Notes: generated from the sequence alone by a model not told the origin. DNA of 64,000 nucleotides from Pomphorhynchus laevis (GCA_012934845.2 WNNJ02001026.1:1-64000), one strand, 5' to 3'. Shown: positions 43,351-55,060, counted from the stretch's first letter. Translations and numbers: made by a program.

Positions 43351-44096
43351 TTATTAAATTTTGATTTAGCATTATTATGTTTTCTTTATTTTATAATTAT
43401 ATTAAATACGTAGACTCAGTTAGCTGATTTGATCGATAAAGAAATCATAGAACCTAGTCATTCTCCTTTGAGAGCTCATGTGTTGATTGTTACTCATAAA
43501 TCAGATAAGCGTAGATTAGTCATCGATTACTCCCAGACTATAAACAAATATACCAAATTAGACGCTTACCCGTTGCCAAGGACAGATTATTTCATAGAAA
43601 AAATCGCCAGGTATAGATTCTTCAGCAGCTTTGATTTGAAAGATGCTTATAATCAAATTCCACTATTCGATTCTGAAAAAGAGTTCACATCATTTGAGGC
43701 CTCCGGCCGATTATTTTAATACAAGTACATGCCTTTTGGTTTGAGAAACTGCGTTGCAGCCCTCTAACGAACTATGAATTCAATAATCGACGAGGAGAAG
43801 CTAGTGGGTGTATTCTCTTACTTTGACGACGTCGGGGTAGCGGGAAACACAACGGATCGACATGATAAGAACCTTAACGTGTTTTTAATATATTATTTAA
43901 ATAAGAGTTAACTATAAATCCCGAGAAAACTGTTCGATGCAGTAATTCTATTTGTGTGTTCGGCTATCCTATTATCGACGGTATTCAAAAACCTGATCCA
44001 AAGTGAGTGAGTCCTTTTTGAGTATGCCACAACCTACTTGCTTGTGCGAAAAGGCTAGTATTTTAGGTATGTTTACCTATTATTCCCAATTGATTA

Positions 44097-45255
44097 AAAA
44101 AAGATTTTTTTAACGTGGCAAATGCGTGCCAGCGCACGCTTACATGACTACAACAAAACAAAAATGTAAATCATGTGTTGAGAAGGTGTGAGCAGAAGAG
44201 GTGTTTGAATGTGATAAAGAAGGGAGCGCAGCGGACGTCGAGAGGGAGTTGATTCCAGGCGAGTGAGGCGGCGAGGAGGAAGGATCGGAGACCGTAGTTG
44301 TTAGAGTAATTAGGAACGTGTAGTAAGAAGGAATGACGGTAACGCAGCAATAGCAGAGGTGGCCGAGTGTCGTCTAAGAAAGGAAGGTTAATGAACGATG
44401 GGGAGCCGACAGCGATGAGACGAAAAATTACGAGAAGGCGGATTTTGATGCGGATTGGATGGTGGACCAGGAGAGTTGGCAAAATATGTAGATATGTGGT
44501 CGAAGCGACGGAGACGGAAGAGCACTCGAACGGCGGTGTTGATTATTCGTTGTAGGGGTAGAATAATGGATTTTGGATAATTGGCAAAAAGGCTAAGGCA
44601 GTAATTGATTTTAGGAAAATGAAGCGATGAAAGAAGAGACATACAAGAACGGAAGTCGATAAGGGGGCGGATACGACGGATGTCACGGAGAATTAAGTTA
44701 GACGAGCGGACCTTGTCACGGACGAAGGGTTTAAGGGAGAGGTGATCATCGAAATGGAAGCCTAAGAAAGTGAGATTGTCGACTACGGGGATGATTGATG
44801 AGGCAAAAGATACAGGAGGAGGACATATGTTAAATTAACGGAGGAGGAACCACATTATTTTGGACTTGTATGGGTTTAGAACGAGACGAAGATGGGTGAG
44901 ACGTTTGTAGATAGAATAAAGCAGTTGGAGGCAGAAATTGCGATATCGTGTATGCGATGAGCGGGTGCATGAGCATATATGTGGATGTCATCGGCGTATT
45001 GCGTGATGTTAAAAGAGTAAGGTTTGATAAACGGAGAGAGATGGCAATGTAAAAGAGAGAAAAGCAGAGACCTCGGACTGAACCTTGTAGGACCTCGCAA
45101 AAATAGGGATGAGATTGGAGAAAGATGAATTAGAACAGACGCGAAAGGAACGGTCGGATAGATATGAGGACCCGCAATAAATAGGGATGAGAGAGGAGGA
45201 AGATGAATTAGAAGATACGCGAAAGGAACGGTCGGATGGATATGAGATTAGTCGA
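44097..45255 (-). mobile_element. LINE family 2 copy inserted in the Gypsy-type fossil
   Basis: The 3' end at 44097-44150 has the family signature (plus strand GGCAAATGCGTGCCAGCGCA) with an adjacent T-run. On the minus strand the frames read FNITQYADDIHIYAHAPAHR, FPKINYCLSLFANYPKS, RIINTAVRVLFRLRRFD and SFLLHVPNYSNNYG, then ASLAWNQLPLDVR. The 5' end lies in the RT, before the catalytic box, with a 78-bp tandem duplication at 45101-45250. RNase H sequence of the fossil resumes right after it, so the LINE is younger. Confidence 0.8.
45101..45250. repeat. 78-bp tandem duplication in a LINE RT
   Basis: Units start at 45101 and 45179 (AAATAGGGATGAGA...). They encode, in minus sense, SDRSFRVCSNSSFSNLIPIF twice, with small differences. 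Confidence 0.85.
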
Positions 45256-47000
45256 TTTTCGGATAGAACACGTCCATTTGCCGACGCCACAACATTTCCG
45301 CTATCCCACTAAGCTTCCAAATCATTTAATGACATAAAAGAAGCTTTGTCTGTTGCACGCAAGAAATAGATTAAAGATGATAAACTACTTGTCGTCGAAA
45401 CCGATGAATCGAAACTTGCTATCTCCGCAACTCTCAATCAAGAAGGATGACCAGTCGCTTTCTTTACGCGAGCTCTTTCGAAATCTGAAAAGCGCTAAGC
45501 CGCGGTTTAGCTAGAAGCTTTAGCTATCGTTGAAGCTATTAGATACTGGCGCCATTTCATCGCCAGCAGACTCTTCAAAATCATTACAGGCCAACAATCT
45601 ATTGCTGACATATTTTCATTGAAAGGTAAAAGTCAAATCAAAAGTGACAAAATTACACGATGGCAACTGGATTTATCTGAATTTAATTTCGATATCGAAT
45701 ACAGACCATGTCCGATAAAAGTTGTTGCGGACACATTCTTCCGCATCGTTGGTGCTCTGAGTAATCGAAGATCTTCGGAAATATTCAAGATACATAAATT
45801 GTTATCTCATCCTGTCGAAACTAGAATGTGGCATTACATAAGCTCTCATAATCTACCATTTTCAATATCCGACGTGCGTTCAGTTATTGATTCCTGTCGA
45901 ACTTGCGCAGTAGTGAAATCTAGGTTTTACAAGCATCCTTTATAATCTCCTTACATCCAGTTGACCGGCTTATCGATTGACTTTAAAGGACCTTTTACTA
46001 AGTGTTGCCAGAACAAAATTCATGTTTACTGTGATCGACGTGTATTCGTGATATCCTTGGGCCTTCCCATGCCCAGATACGTCGTCACTAACGGCTATTA
46101 AGTATTTCAAGCAGATATTTTACAGTTTCGGTACACCCTCGTTCATAAATTTCTTAAAGGTTCTGCATTCTGTTCAAAGGAGTACCAATTGTTTCTTAGT
46201 AATAGCAATATCACATAGAGTCACACAACTCCTTATATATAACCCAAGCGGCAATGGGCAGTGCGAGCGGTATAATAACATTATATGGAAAATCGTGGAA
46301 TTGGTTTTAAAAAAAATAATCTGTCAATAAACAAATGGTACGACGCTTTAGGATGATCCCTGTATTCAATACCTCATTACTTTGTACAATTATCAATTCT
46401 ACACCTAATGAACGCATGCTTCATCATGTACAACGATCATGTTTTGGAGTCACAATGCCTGATTGATTAACACCTTCAGGACCGGTACTAGTCAAAAGGT
46501 TCACTACCGGAAATAAATACGAACGACGTGTACAATAAGCGTATCCTATAGAGTCAAATCAAAAATATGCGATTGTGAGATTAAAAGACGGACGAATTAC
46601 AGAAAAATCAACAAAGCACTTAGCTCCCATACCGACAAATGATACTAGCTTATATAATGATGACCCCATTGTGAGCAAAACTATTTAATCGGAATTCGAC
46701 AAGCGTTTACTTGAGGCTACTAATACTAATACTACTCATACCCAAATTACATATAACGATATAAAATCTTGTGATGTTGTGATACCAGATGTAAAAGTGA
46801 ATCGTTCTTCGCACTCATACATAAACGCTACTTTTGTACCCAGCTCTTCGAGTGTAAATAAACAGAATACAACAAACTATGTGGATGCACATCAAACAAA
46901 AGGAATCGACGAATCAGTGTTCAAAACAAGTTGATTATATATTACGAACCTCTAATAGAAGACGACGAGCTCCAACGTACCCTGAAGATTATCTGAGGGA

Positions 47001-47466
47001 GGAAGATTGGCATAAATGTTGTATGACTTACCATTATTTGACTTTTTTGTAGATTGTTCAATAATGCTCTTTGTCAAAGTTTGGTTTGTTCACTACCGTT
47101 TATCAACTGCATGCTTCTTGCGTCCCATTGATTTTCCGAATTAGATATGATCTTTTATATATAATATTGTTAATTGTATGATATTATCTCTCAAAATGTT
47201 TTTTATTATATTCATATTTTTACTTAGGACTGATTTTTTATTCATTACTTAATCCATATTTTTTTAATCTATATTTTTTCACTTTAAAAAAATTTTGGTT
47301 TCTAATAAACATACAACGAATGCTTAAATCCACAATATTTTGAAAAGCAACAACTGAATGCCACGCCGTATCCCAGCTTAAAAAAATTTCCAGCTGCATT
47401 TAATTCGGACCTTAAAAAATTTTGGTTTCTAATAAACATACAATATAATAACAAACAAATTTCACA
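47001..47466. other. spacer and 5' leader of LINE copy B
   Basis: A 33-bp block (TTAAAAAAATTTTGGTTTCT + AATAAACATACAA) occurs at 47283-47315 and again at 47413-47446. The second lies just before the ORF1 start of copy B, so the LINE 5' UTR may contain a short repeat or begin inside an older copy. No gene is seen. Confidence 0.5.
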
Positions 47467-48663
47467 ATGAAGAAAGCAAATTCGAAGAGAGCGTCAAACA
47501 CTATACATATCACGCAACATCGTAATGCGTATAAGCGGCTAGAGGTCGAATGCTGCAATAAAGGCTGTGAAGTGTGGTCTATTGTCGACATTCCTTTAAA
47601 TACCGAGTCGTCACTCAAGAGCAAAGACTTTTATTGCGGCTTTTGTTCTGCTACAATGATTTCGGCCCTCCAAATGAAACTAGTGCAAGATATGGTTTGT
47701 GATGTGAATTGTTGTGATATATCGTTACCTATCAACTTAAATGACGTTCGTGTCTCTCAAGACAGCACGGACCATCAAACTTTGATAAACACCTGTACCG
47801 TTAATCCTGTCGTTAAGCTGCCATTAGATGACAGTTCAACTCCTGACCTATGTGAACCGAGGATTGAATTACCTTCACTGTCATCTACGCATCAGCATGA
47901 TAATACTTCAAATGCCGAACTTCAAATGCTGTCATCCTTTCAGGACAAAGAAAAATCGGTCATTCATGTTGAACAAACTACACCAGCTGTAAACAAAGGA
48001 AGGGTATGGCGCAACACTCTATTGCAACCTACACGAAACGCTGGATCGACATACCATCAATTGGGTGAAATCAGAGGTAGCGATTCGAGTGGGGCCATCG
48101 ATAGAAAACAGAAGGCCAAAAATAGGAATAAATCAAGAAATTATTTACCTTCAAATGGTCAGAGCATTTCTTTGGACAACGCTCCTTCTACAAACTACCG
48201 TTCGCATCCAGATAGGTCTTGCAATATCCTATTTAGTGGTATCGCTGAATCAAAGGCCAGTAACTCACAAACACGTATGAATGATGATGTGTCCAGCCTC
48301 CGTACTGTGTTCTGTCAGTTACTCTTAGAAGGTGATGAGAAACTAGCTTCTACTCTGAAGGTTACAAAGTTGTTTCGACTTGGAAAAAAGGTGGTAGAGA
48401 AACCAAGATTGTTGAAAGTTGTATTATCTTCCGCAAAACATGCAGACCTTTTGCTCAAACGTGGTTTTCGACTTAAAGATTATCCACATCGTATTCTTAA
48501 GGATCTGAGTCTCGAAGATCGTTTAAAGTTGAAAGAAGCAAAAACAGTATTACGAAACCGGCTATCTGAAGGTGAAACGAACTTATGCATACGAAATTTT
48601 CAGGTTGTCAGGTGGCACCCAGTAGTTCGTTGGAATCCCATAACGATCAACAGCGTCACTTAG
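47467..48663 (+). CDS. CR1-like LINE ORF1 protein (copy B), complete
   Basis: 398 codons from ATG to TAG. The N-terminus has a PHD-like finger: C29/C30, C34, W37 (GCEVWS), then C57-x2-C60 (FYCGFCSA). A Ser/Thr/Asn-rich middle follows. The conserved C-terminal domain (about 298-385) has VTKLFRLGKKVVEKPRLLKV, LLLKRGFRLKDYP, RILKDLSLEDRLKLKEAK and EGETNLCIRNFQVV. It is probably the nucleic-acid-binding partner in the element's RNP, an inference from LINE ORF1 proteins. This is the only uninterrupted complete ORF1 in the window. It overlaps the ORF2 start by 79 nt in another frame. Confidence 0.8.
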   Translation: MKKANSKRASNTIHITQHRNAYKRLEVECCNKGCEVWSIVDIPLNTESSLKSKDFYCGFCSATMISALQMKLVQDMVCDVNCCDISLPINLNDVRVSQDSTDHQTLINTCTVNPVVKLPLDDSSTPDLCEPRIELPSLSSTHQHDNTSNAELQMLSSFQDKEKSVIHVEQTTPAVNKGRVWRNTLLQPTRNAGSTYHQLGEIRGSDSSGAIDRKQKAKNRNKSRNYLPSNGQSISLDNAPSTNYRSHPDRSCNILFSGIAESKASNSQTRMNDDVSSLRTVFCQLLLEGDEKLASTLKVTKLFRLGKKVVEKPRLLKVVLSSAKHADLLLKRGFRLKDYPHRILKDLSLEDRLKLKEAKTVLRNRLSEGETNLCIRNFQVVRWHPVVRWNPITINSVT

Positions 48664-51624
48664 CAGTATCCAGTTTGAATTTTGCTAGTTCGTCTGGAAA
48701 AGGTAGTTTCAACAGTCATTCATCGCAACTCTTCAATAGTGTTAGTTTCAATTCTGATCTGGGACACTTAGTTTCATTCAGCAAATTATTCACCGTTCCT
48801 AGTAATCCCTTACCACAACCCACACGCTATTTATCGATTGGGTATTCTAATCTTCGTAGTTTGCCTGCTCAAATAGTGGAGTTGAAGTATCACATGCTTT
48901 CTCATTCGTATGACATTTTCTGCGTTGCTGAGTCCTGGTTGCATCAATATATTGTCGATACCACTGTGAACATTCCTGGTTTTCGCCTTATACGAAGCGA
49001 CAGGATATCAGGTAGGCGAGGTGGCGGTGTCGCCGCGTATGTCAGAGAAAATTTCCTTATATCTGAGGTGTTGAATATTTGTGACCCTTGTGGGTCTTTT
49101 GAGACTCTATGCTTCCGTATTGATCACTCAGCGACCAGTATGAACTTTTGCGTCGTGTATCGATCTCCGTCAGTAATTGCAGACACTGATCAACTAAAAC
49201 TTATTTTACAATCGGTATGTTCCTCCCCTCACTTTATTCTTTTGGGCGATTTTAATCTTCCACGATCTAGATGGTCAGACTATGTCTTTTCTGATGGTAG
49301 TTCCACGGAAAGGAAAATATCTGAGTTCCTTGCTGAGGAACTCATGCTGATTCAGCATGTACAAGAACCAACTTGCTTAACTTCAAGATCGGATTCGGTA
49401 CTTGATCTGGTGTTTTCCAGATATGTAGGAGACATAATCAAAGTTGATCATCTCCCTCCTTTAGGAAGTAGTGACCACTGCTTGCTCTCCTTGACGGCTG
49501 TCCCTTATTCCAGATTCTGTCCACCTTGTTCAAAAACTTACAAACGTCATTGGTCGAAAGTGAGAAGAGAAGATGTTTTGAGAGTTTACAACCAATTCCC
49601 GTGTACTTTTATGAACACGGACAAGCTATCATTGAATATGATCACTGATTACCTACATAAATTATCTGATATTCTTGCCCCTATGCGCGAATCCTCTTAT
49701 GCTGCTAAGTCACCTGCATGGATAGATTCCAACGTCAGACAACTAATAAGTTCAAGAAATTGTTTATGGAAGCTTCAGCGTTCTGATTCTAGTTTCTCTG
49801 CCAGATATAAATATGTTCGAAATCTTTGTACTAGAGTGAAAGCAACAAAACGATGTGCATTCGAATCGTATATCGCTAATAATGTAACATGGAATCCAAA
49901 ACTATTCTGGGCCTATGTTCGTCGCAACAGAACCCTTAATACAGAAATCAAGTATGTCCTTAATGCGGAGGGATGTATGATAACTTCTCAGAGTGGTATT
50001 GTGGAATGCCTTGCTACGTCTTTTTCGATACCGACAAATAATTCACAAAGAGCTTCTATCACTTCGCATGGTGTAGCATTAAAGCAATCTTCGCGTTTTC
50101 TTCCAGTAACGATTAGTGAGATTGTAAGTCAGCTTGATCAGCTTGACCCATTTAGCTCTACTGGCCCTGATGACATTTCTCCGTTTCTCTTGAAGAATTT
50201 ATCTAGATATTTGGCTCCTTCCCTTCTTGCTATTTTTGAGAACAGTTTGACCAGTGGATGTGTTCCTGAAGTCTGGAAAACTGCCATCGTAGTTCCGATC
50301 CCAAAGAAAACCATTGCAACGGCTTGTACTGACTATAGACCAATCAGCCTGACTAGTTCTCTATGCAAAGTGCTTGAAAAGTTGATCGCCACCCGGATCA
50401 GGCATCGCTTGAGGGAACTCGGAATAATGTCGTCTTCTCAGCACGGTTTCCTCCCTGGTCGTTCCTGCTTAACAAACTTATTGACTTCACGCGAAATGTG
50501 GGTTGAGGCGGTCAGTCGCGGCCAATCAATTAATGTGGTATTCATTGACTTTTCAAGAGCATTCGATCGGGTGCCGCATGAGAGCTTGGTAGCATTACTA
50601 TTTAACTACGGCATTCCTGTAATGTTGTGTAATTGGATTCAAGATTTCCTACGTCATCGTTTCTTTAGGGTGAGAGTTGGCACCCATCTTTCCACTTCCA
50701 GACGCGTTTACTGTGGTGTTCCGCAAGGTACCGTACTAGGACCTCTGCTGTTTATTGTGTTCCTTAACGATTTGTTGCTGCGGATTCAGAGTCCCTGTTC
50801 TTGCTTTTGCTGACGACCTCAAAATATGGTCTGTAGATGATATTGATCCGCTTGGCATCTCCCTGCAGGAAGACCTTAATGAAATATATCAATGGAGTGA
50901 GGCTACTGGTATGAAGATCAATGTTGACAAATGCGGCCACATGAAATTAGGAAGGCGTTGCGATGACCGTCGTTTTCGCCTCGGAACTTCAATTCTTAAT
51001 GTCGTCATGGAGTATAGGGATCTGGGTGTCATGGTGCATAGGACATTGAAATCCCGATCAAATACAGAGTTTGCCCATAGCAAGGCTTTGCGAGCTATGT
51101 ACTGCGTCAAAAATGCATTTAATCGTATTAATCCATACGTCTTCAAACGGCTTTACTGCGCTCTTGTTCGCCCGCATATAGAGTACTGCGTGCAAGCAGT
51201 TTTTCCATACACTAAGAAAGAGTTCAATAGACTAGAGTCAATCCTTCGTAGAGGTTCTCGAATGTGTATGGATGGATCATATTCATATCGTGAACGGCTT
51301 GAATTTCTAAAGATACCATCTTTGGGTCAGAGGCTATATTACCTAGACCTTGTTGCATTATGGCGAATGGTAAATGGGATAGATGGTTTTCCCTCGTGCT
51401 ATGTTAAAGTTTGTTCTCAGACGCATCGTGGCCACCCGTTGAAACTATTTAAGTTTCCCCATGGTAAAGTAGTGAGTTTGGCTAGGCTCTCACATCGAGC
51501 ATTAAACGCCTGGAACACGTTGCCAGGAGAAATAGCATGTACCAAGGACTTATCTCAATTTAAAGTTCAACTTCGTCAGTGGATTAACGATCATGGCATT
51601 CCGAATGTATACAATATTATGTAA
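48585..51624 (+). CDS. CR1-like LINE ORF2: APE endonuclease-reverse transcriptase (copy B, one frameshift)
   Basis: It runs from ATG 48585 (inside ORF1) to TAA 51624. Nuclease blocks are YSNLRSLPAQ, FCVAESWLH, GGGVAAYVRENF, VVYRSPS, ILLGDFNLPR and LGSSDHCLL. RT blocks are STGPDDISPFLLK, VWKTAIVVPIPKK, DYRPISLTSSLCKVLEKLI, SSQHGFLPGRSCLTNLL, VFIDFSRAFDRVPHESL, CGVPQGTVLGPLLFIVF and LAFADDLKIWS. After that come LRPHIEYC-like (LVRPHIEYCVQAVFP) and the C-terminal HRALNAWNTLPGEI. A single extra T at about 50799 shifts the frame just before the ADD box; copy C lacks it. The protein nicks target DNA and reverse-transcribes the element RNA. Confidence 0.9.
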
Positions 51625-53073
51625 CCGCTATTAACTTTTTTTTTCTTCTTTTCTTTTCTTTTTTATTTCCTATGTGATCAGTTGAAACAGCCATTTGGCT
51701 ATAACTTGTAATACTAATATTAATAATCTCAGCAAAGTCGTCTTCAATAACGCTATCAAAATATTGGCCAATTGTTATATTAGCGTTCCTACTACTATTC
51801 ACATATAGAAAGAGAGCTTTGGGATGATGTCTACAACTATGAGCTAGACCAATTTCAAATAAATAGCGCTTATTTCGTTTTAAAGAATTGAAGAAATTTC
51901 TCGCCTGCTTATAAACACCATATTCGCAAAATCCACCCTTAAAGCATTTGAAACTGAAGTCACGAGCCTTCATCGCAGTAGCCAGCTCAGTATCAAACCA
52001 ACGAGCACTTTTCCGACTAGTCTTAGACTTCAAAAGTGAGAATTTTACCATTAGAGAATAAAGCGTCACGCGAAAATGATCCCAGGCCTCGTCAACTCCG
52101 ACAACAGCCGGATCAGGCCAACTTACTCTATGCAGCTTTGATGTAATAACATCATAGTTCGCCCGAAAGACATTAATCTGACGTTTGTACCGAGCATGAT
52201 GAAACACCCTCATTTGTATATTTAGCAAAACTTTAACTACACAGTGATCAGACAAACCAACAGGAGAATCATATTGGATACTACTGATTAATTGACTGTT
52301 TGTCGATAGGCAAAGATCAAGAAGGGAAGAACTACAACTTAAAAGCGAGTATGTACATCAACAAATTGAACCAGATCACAATAAGTAAAACACTCCATAA
52401 GGTCACAAGATTCACTATCACAAGTAGTAAAAACCGTATTCGAAGTCCATTCAACATCTGGCATATTCAGATCCCCAATTATCACAGTATCACAATCTCC
52501 TCGCGTATACAACGCTATCTCTTTAATGAGTTTCTTATATATTGCCTTAAGAGCACGATACACAAGACCCAGTATGATGGGTGAGCTGTTATCAAGCTTA
52601 ACCTGACACCACAAACTCTCAACTCTATCAGTAAACGACTTACTCAAAACACGCACCTTAACTTCGTCTCTCATAAAGAGAGCTACGCCACCAACCCTAT
52701 CCCCTATCCGATCGCTACGGAACAAATAATAGCCTGAGATGGATACCTCAGCATCGGATACATCACAATTAAGCCAAGATTCTGTAATACCAACTATAAT
52801 TGGATTAACAGACTCGATCCTAAACTTTAGCTCATCGACTTTCTGTAACAAGCTCCGAACATTACAATAAAATATACTATGACTTTTATTCACACCAGTG
52901 CGAGTAGTAATATCATCTCTAGCAATCTGACACACTTCAGATCCCAAATCAGCTAGGCACTTATATGCTATAAGACCTTGCCAAAACCCTCCACATTCAC
53001 GAGAGGCGATACATATAGTGGGGACCAACTGATTTGAATGCGTCGCCTCACTACTTAAAAATTTTGCACTCAT
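51617..53073 (-). pseudogene. CR1-like ORF2 nuclease and linker (copy F, broken)
   Basis: The first frame (53073-52339) has FYCNVRSLLQKVDELKFRI, IIVGITESWLNCDVSD, GGVALFMRDEVKV, LGLVYRA and TVIIGDLNMPDVEW (GDFN changed to GDLN). The next (52255-51617) begins with SDHCVVKVLLN, preceded in frame by SPVGL, and runs on as WFDTELATAMKARDFSFKCF and KALFLYVNSSRN. A frame break lies at about 52335. The last codons (after SQMAVST) read through the antisense of copy B's 3' UTR. Confidence 0.8.
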
Positions 53074-54167
53074 AGATTGCCCTCTCCAAGTGCAACACGA
53101 GATGCGAGTTCTTTCTTGGTTTGAGACAATTTCTCCCTTTGAAGAGAGTCAAGATGTTTCAAGAGACTAACATGGGATCCTTTTAAACGATATTAATTCC
53201 GAAGAATTAACTCAGCATGCGACTGCTCCCTAAATACAGCTTTGAGTAAACGCGGCCTATTACTAAGTGTATCACGCTTACCCAGTCGAAATAATGCAAC
53301 GAGTTTAACACGTTTGACAATATCCACAATGCAAAAACCAAGTACCTGCGTCAATATAAATCTCACACTCTGGACGTCCTCGTTAAGACGTACTTGTGCG
53401 TTCTCAAATAAAGATTCTCTTACATTGGCCAGAATAACAGATCTACATCGATCAGCGGTGTGTTTCCTATTATTACCAATTTGCAATTCGAGACTGTCAC
53501 GTGACACTGCGGATAGTGTATGTTGACTTATCGTTGACGCTTGTTCTTTCTTTTTGACAGTTCCATTATCAGACATATGACCATGATTCAAAACCTGACA
53601 ATATGTATTTTCATCATTAGGAACATCAGGTAAATGCACTGGAAAATCCATGGCTACATTCTCACCCTCTACAGTTAAATCTATATTCATTGGATTATTT
53701 GAAAGACTTGAGGAGGGATATATAGAGTTAAGACTTGAGGAGGGATATATAGAGTTAAGACTTGAGGAGGGATATATAGAGTTAAGACTTGAGGAGGGAT
53801 ATATAGAGTTAGAATAGCTTCCATCACTATGACTGGAATTTTCAACATTCTTAGTAGATTTGGAAATAAGAACTTCCTTACTTTGACCGGCACTTATGCT
53901 TTTTGGAATTGGTGGAGCTGATATGGGTCCAAGAGAATTACAACTCGACTGACCGACAACCAAGGGGGTAGATTCCGTCTTCAAATCATTTATCAAAGAT
54001 GCGCAACAGTACTCGCAGAAGAAAGATGCATTAGACAGAGCTGTTTTCTTTTCCCCGGGAACTGAAACACTTGTCCACACATGACAATCTTCACTTGAAC
54101 ACCGAACCTGATAATCCACGAACTTGGCAGCATCACCTCGCTTTGTAGTCTTCCTCTGTTTGACCAT
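53050..54167 (-). CDS. CR1-like LINE ORF1 protein (copy F)
   Basis: ATG 54167 gives MVKQRKTTKRGDAAKFVDYQ. The finger is VRCSSEDCHVWTSVSVPG with FFCEYCCASL. A Ser-rich middle contains four 9-residue units (SIYPSSSLN) from a 27-bp minisatellite at 53700-53815. The C-terminal domain has LVALFRLGKRDTLSNRPRLL and, after a TAA at 53190-53192, RLKGSHVSLLKHLDSLQREK and LASRVALGEGNL. That stop and two more near the end show the copy is dead. Confidence 0.8.
53700..53815 (-). repeat. 27-bp in-frame coding minisatellite in ORF1
   Basis: Four tandem 27-bp units (AAGACTTGAGGAGGGATATA + TAGAGTT on the plus strand), nearly identical, encode SIYPSSSLN repeats. Unit length is divisible by three, so the frame is kept. 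Confidence 0.95.
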
Positions 54168-54370
54168 TATATGAATGTATATTCATACTTTATCAGAGTA
54201 AAGTCTTTTGTGTAGATTTCAATAAAGATTGTGTAGGTTCTTCTGGTATAGGTTTTTAGGTTTAGGTTCTTCTAATTCAGATTCCTCTTTGGGTTTCTTA
54301 GGTTTTTTAGGTTCTTCGGGAATTGTGTATTTTAGAATAGCTTAACAATTTTTTAAGTGCAGCCATCAAA

Positions 54371-54949
54371 GCAGCCGTCGGAGCCTTCTCAAGTCGTTAG
54401 TTGTATGTATTTCAGATGGTATATTAGCTTAAACAGTTGTAAATTTTCTTGTAAATTATCGACAAATTATTCGGTAGGATACTCGAATCAATAATACGAC
54501 AGATTGTCGTATTGCTATTGTATTGTCATACAATAGCAAGTAATCAATTCAAAATCCAAATCATTAATGTTCTACAAGTATCACGGCAAAAAATCAAAAT
54601 ATCTTACTACAGAGAGTTGAAAATCTACTCTATGACACACCCGCTGAATTATTTGCCCGCGATTAACAATAAGAGAAGGATTACATGCATTGCCTGAAAA
54701 TATCCATTCCGGGTAACGTATCATGCGTTTTCCGCCGGCATAACTAATCCTATTTTATACAGAGTGTACGATAAATAATTTACACATTGCTGTGCGCACA
54801 ACAAAAAAGCATTGCATTTATCTTCTCTTGTTTCAAAAAGCCGATAACCTTAAAAATGATAGTTGCAAAGAAATAGACATAATCAAGACAATTTTAAAAA
54901 ATTGTCTTGATTACTACAAATTACAATTTTTGAAGAAGCCGTAAGACTT
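54371..54949. other. spacer rich in perfect hairpins
   Basis: Two back-to-back hairpins lie at 54493-54513 (AATACGACA/TGTCGTATT) and 54514-54537 (GCTATTGTAT/ATACAATAGC). Another is at 54881-54912. No gene is seen. Confidence 0.6.
54881..54912. repeat. perfect hairpin, 15-bp arms, 2-nt loop
   Basis: AATCAAGACAATTTT, AA, AAAATTGTCTTGATT. Confidence 0.9.
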
Positions 54950-55060
54950 TTTCTGAAGAAGAAGACTTCTTTTTTTGAAGACTTCTTCTTTTGAAGACTT
55001 TTTCTTTTGAAGACTTTTTCTTTTGAAGACTTTTTCTTTTGAAGACTTATTCTTTTGAAG
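54950..55060. repeat. 17-bp tandem repeat (CTTTTGAAGACTTTTT)
   Basis: About five units of CTTTTGAAGACTTTTT(T) follow one another, flanked by GAAGAAGCCGTAAGA on both sides (about 54935 and 55058). Confidence 0.85.

Larger units (their letters stand above)
43411..47000 (+). mobile_element. Ty3/Gypsy-type LTR retroelement fossil (pol part), broken
   Basis: Recognisable parts are a reverse transcriptase (43411-44090), RNase H (45291-45760), the HHCC zinc-binding and core regions of an integrase (45760-46550), and a basic C-terminal tail (to about 46990). No gag and no convincing LTR pair could be found. The copy is broken, with several interruptions of the reading frame, and has been split by a LINE at 44097-45255. 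It looks old. Confidence 0.7.
47467..51705 (+). mobile_element. CR1-like LINE, copy B (near full-length)
   Basis: It has a complete ORF1 (398 codons), an overlapping ORF2 broken only by one extra T near 50799, and a 3' UTR ending CATTTGGCTATAACTTGTAA TACTAAT. The 3' end matches copy C (56236) exactly in position. By eye, about a dozen differences over the last ~960 bp separate B and C. That implies recent activity of this family. Confidence 0.9.
51710..54370 (-). mobile_element. CR1-like LINE, copy F (5' half)
   Basis: Minus strand: a complete-looking ORF1 start at 54167, ORF1 C-terminal part with one stop, then an ORF2 nuclease and linker, cut off at about 51710 against the 3' end of copy B. 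No RT remains. B and F are thus tail-to-middle in opposite orientation. Confidence 0.85.

Noticed and set aside
54225-54335. Minus-strand Glu-Pro-Lys-rich frame (EEPKKPKKPKEE)
   Set aside because: Low-complexity sequence upstream of LINE ORF1, ended by a stop before the ATG; no support as a gene.
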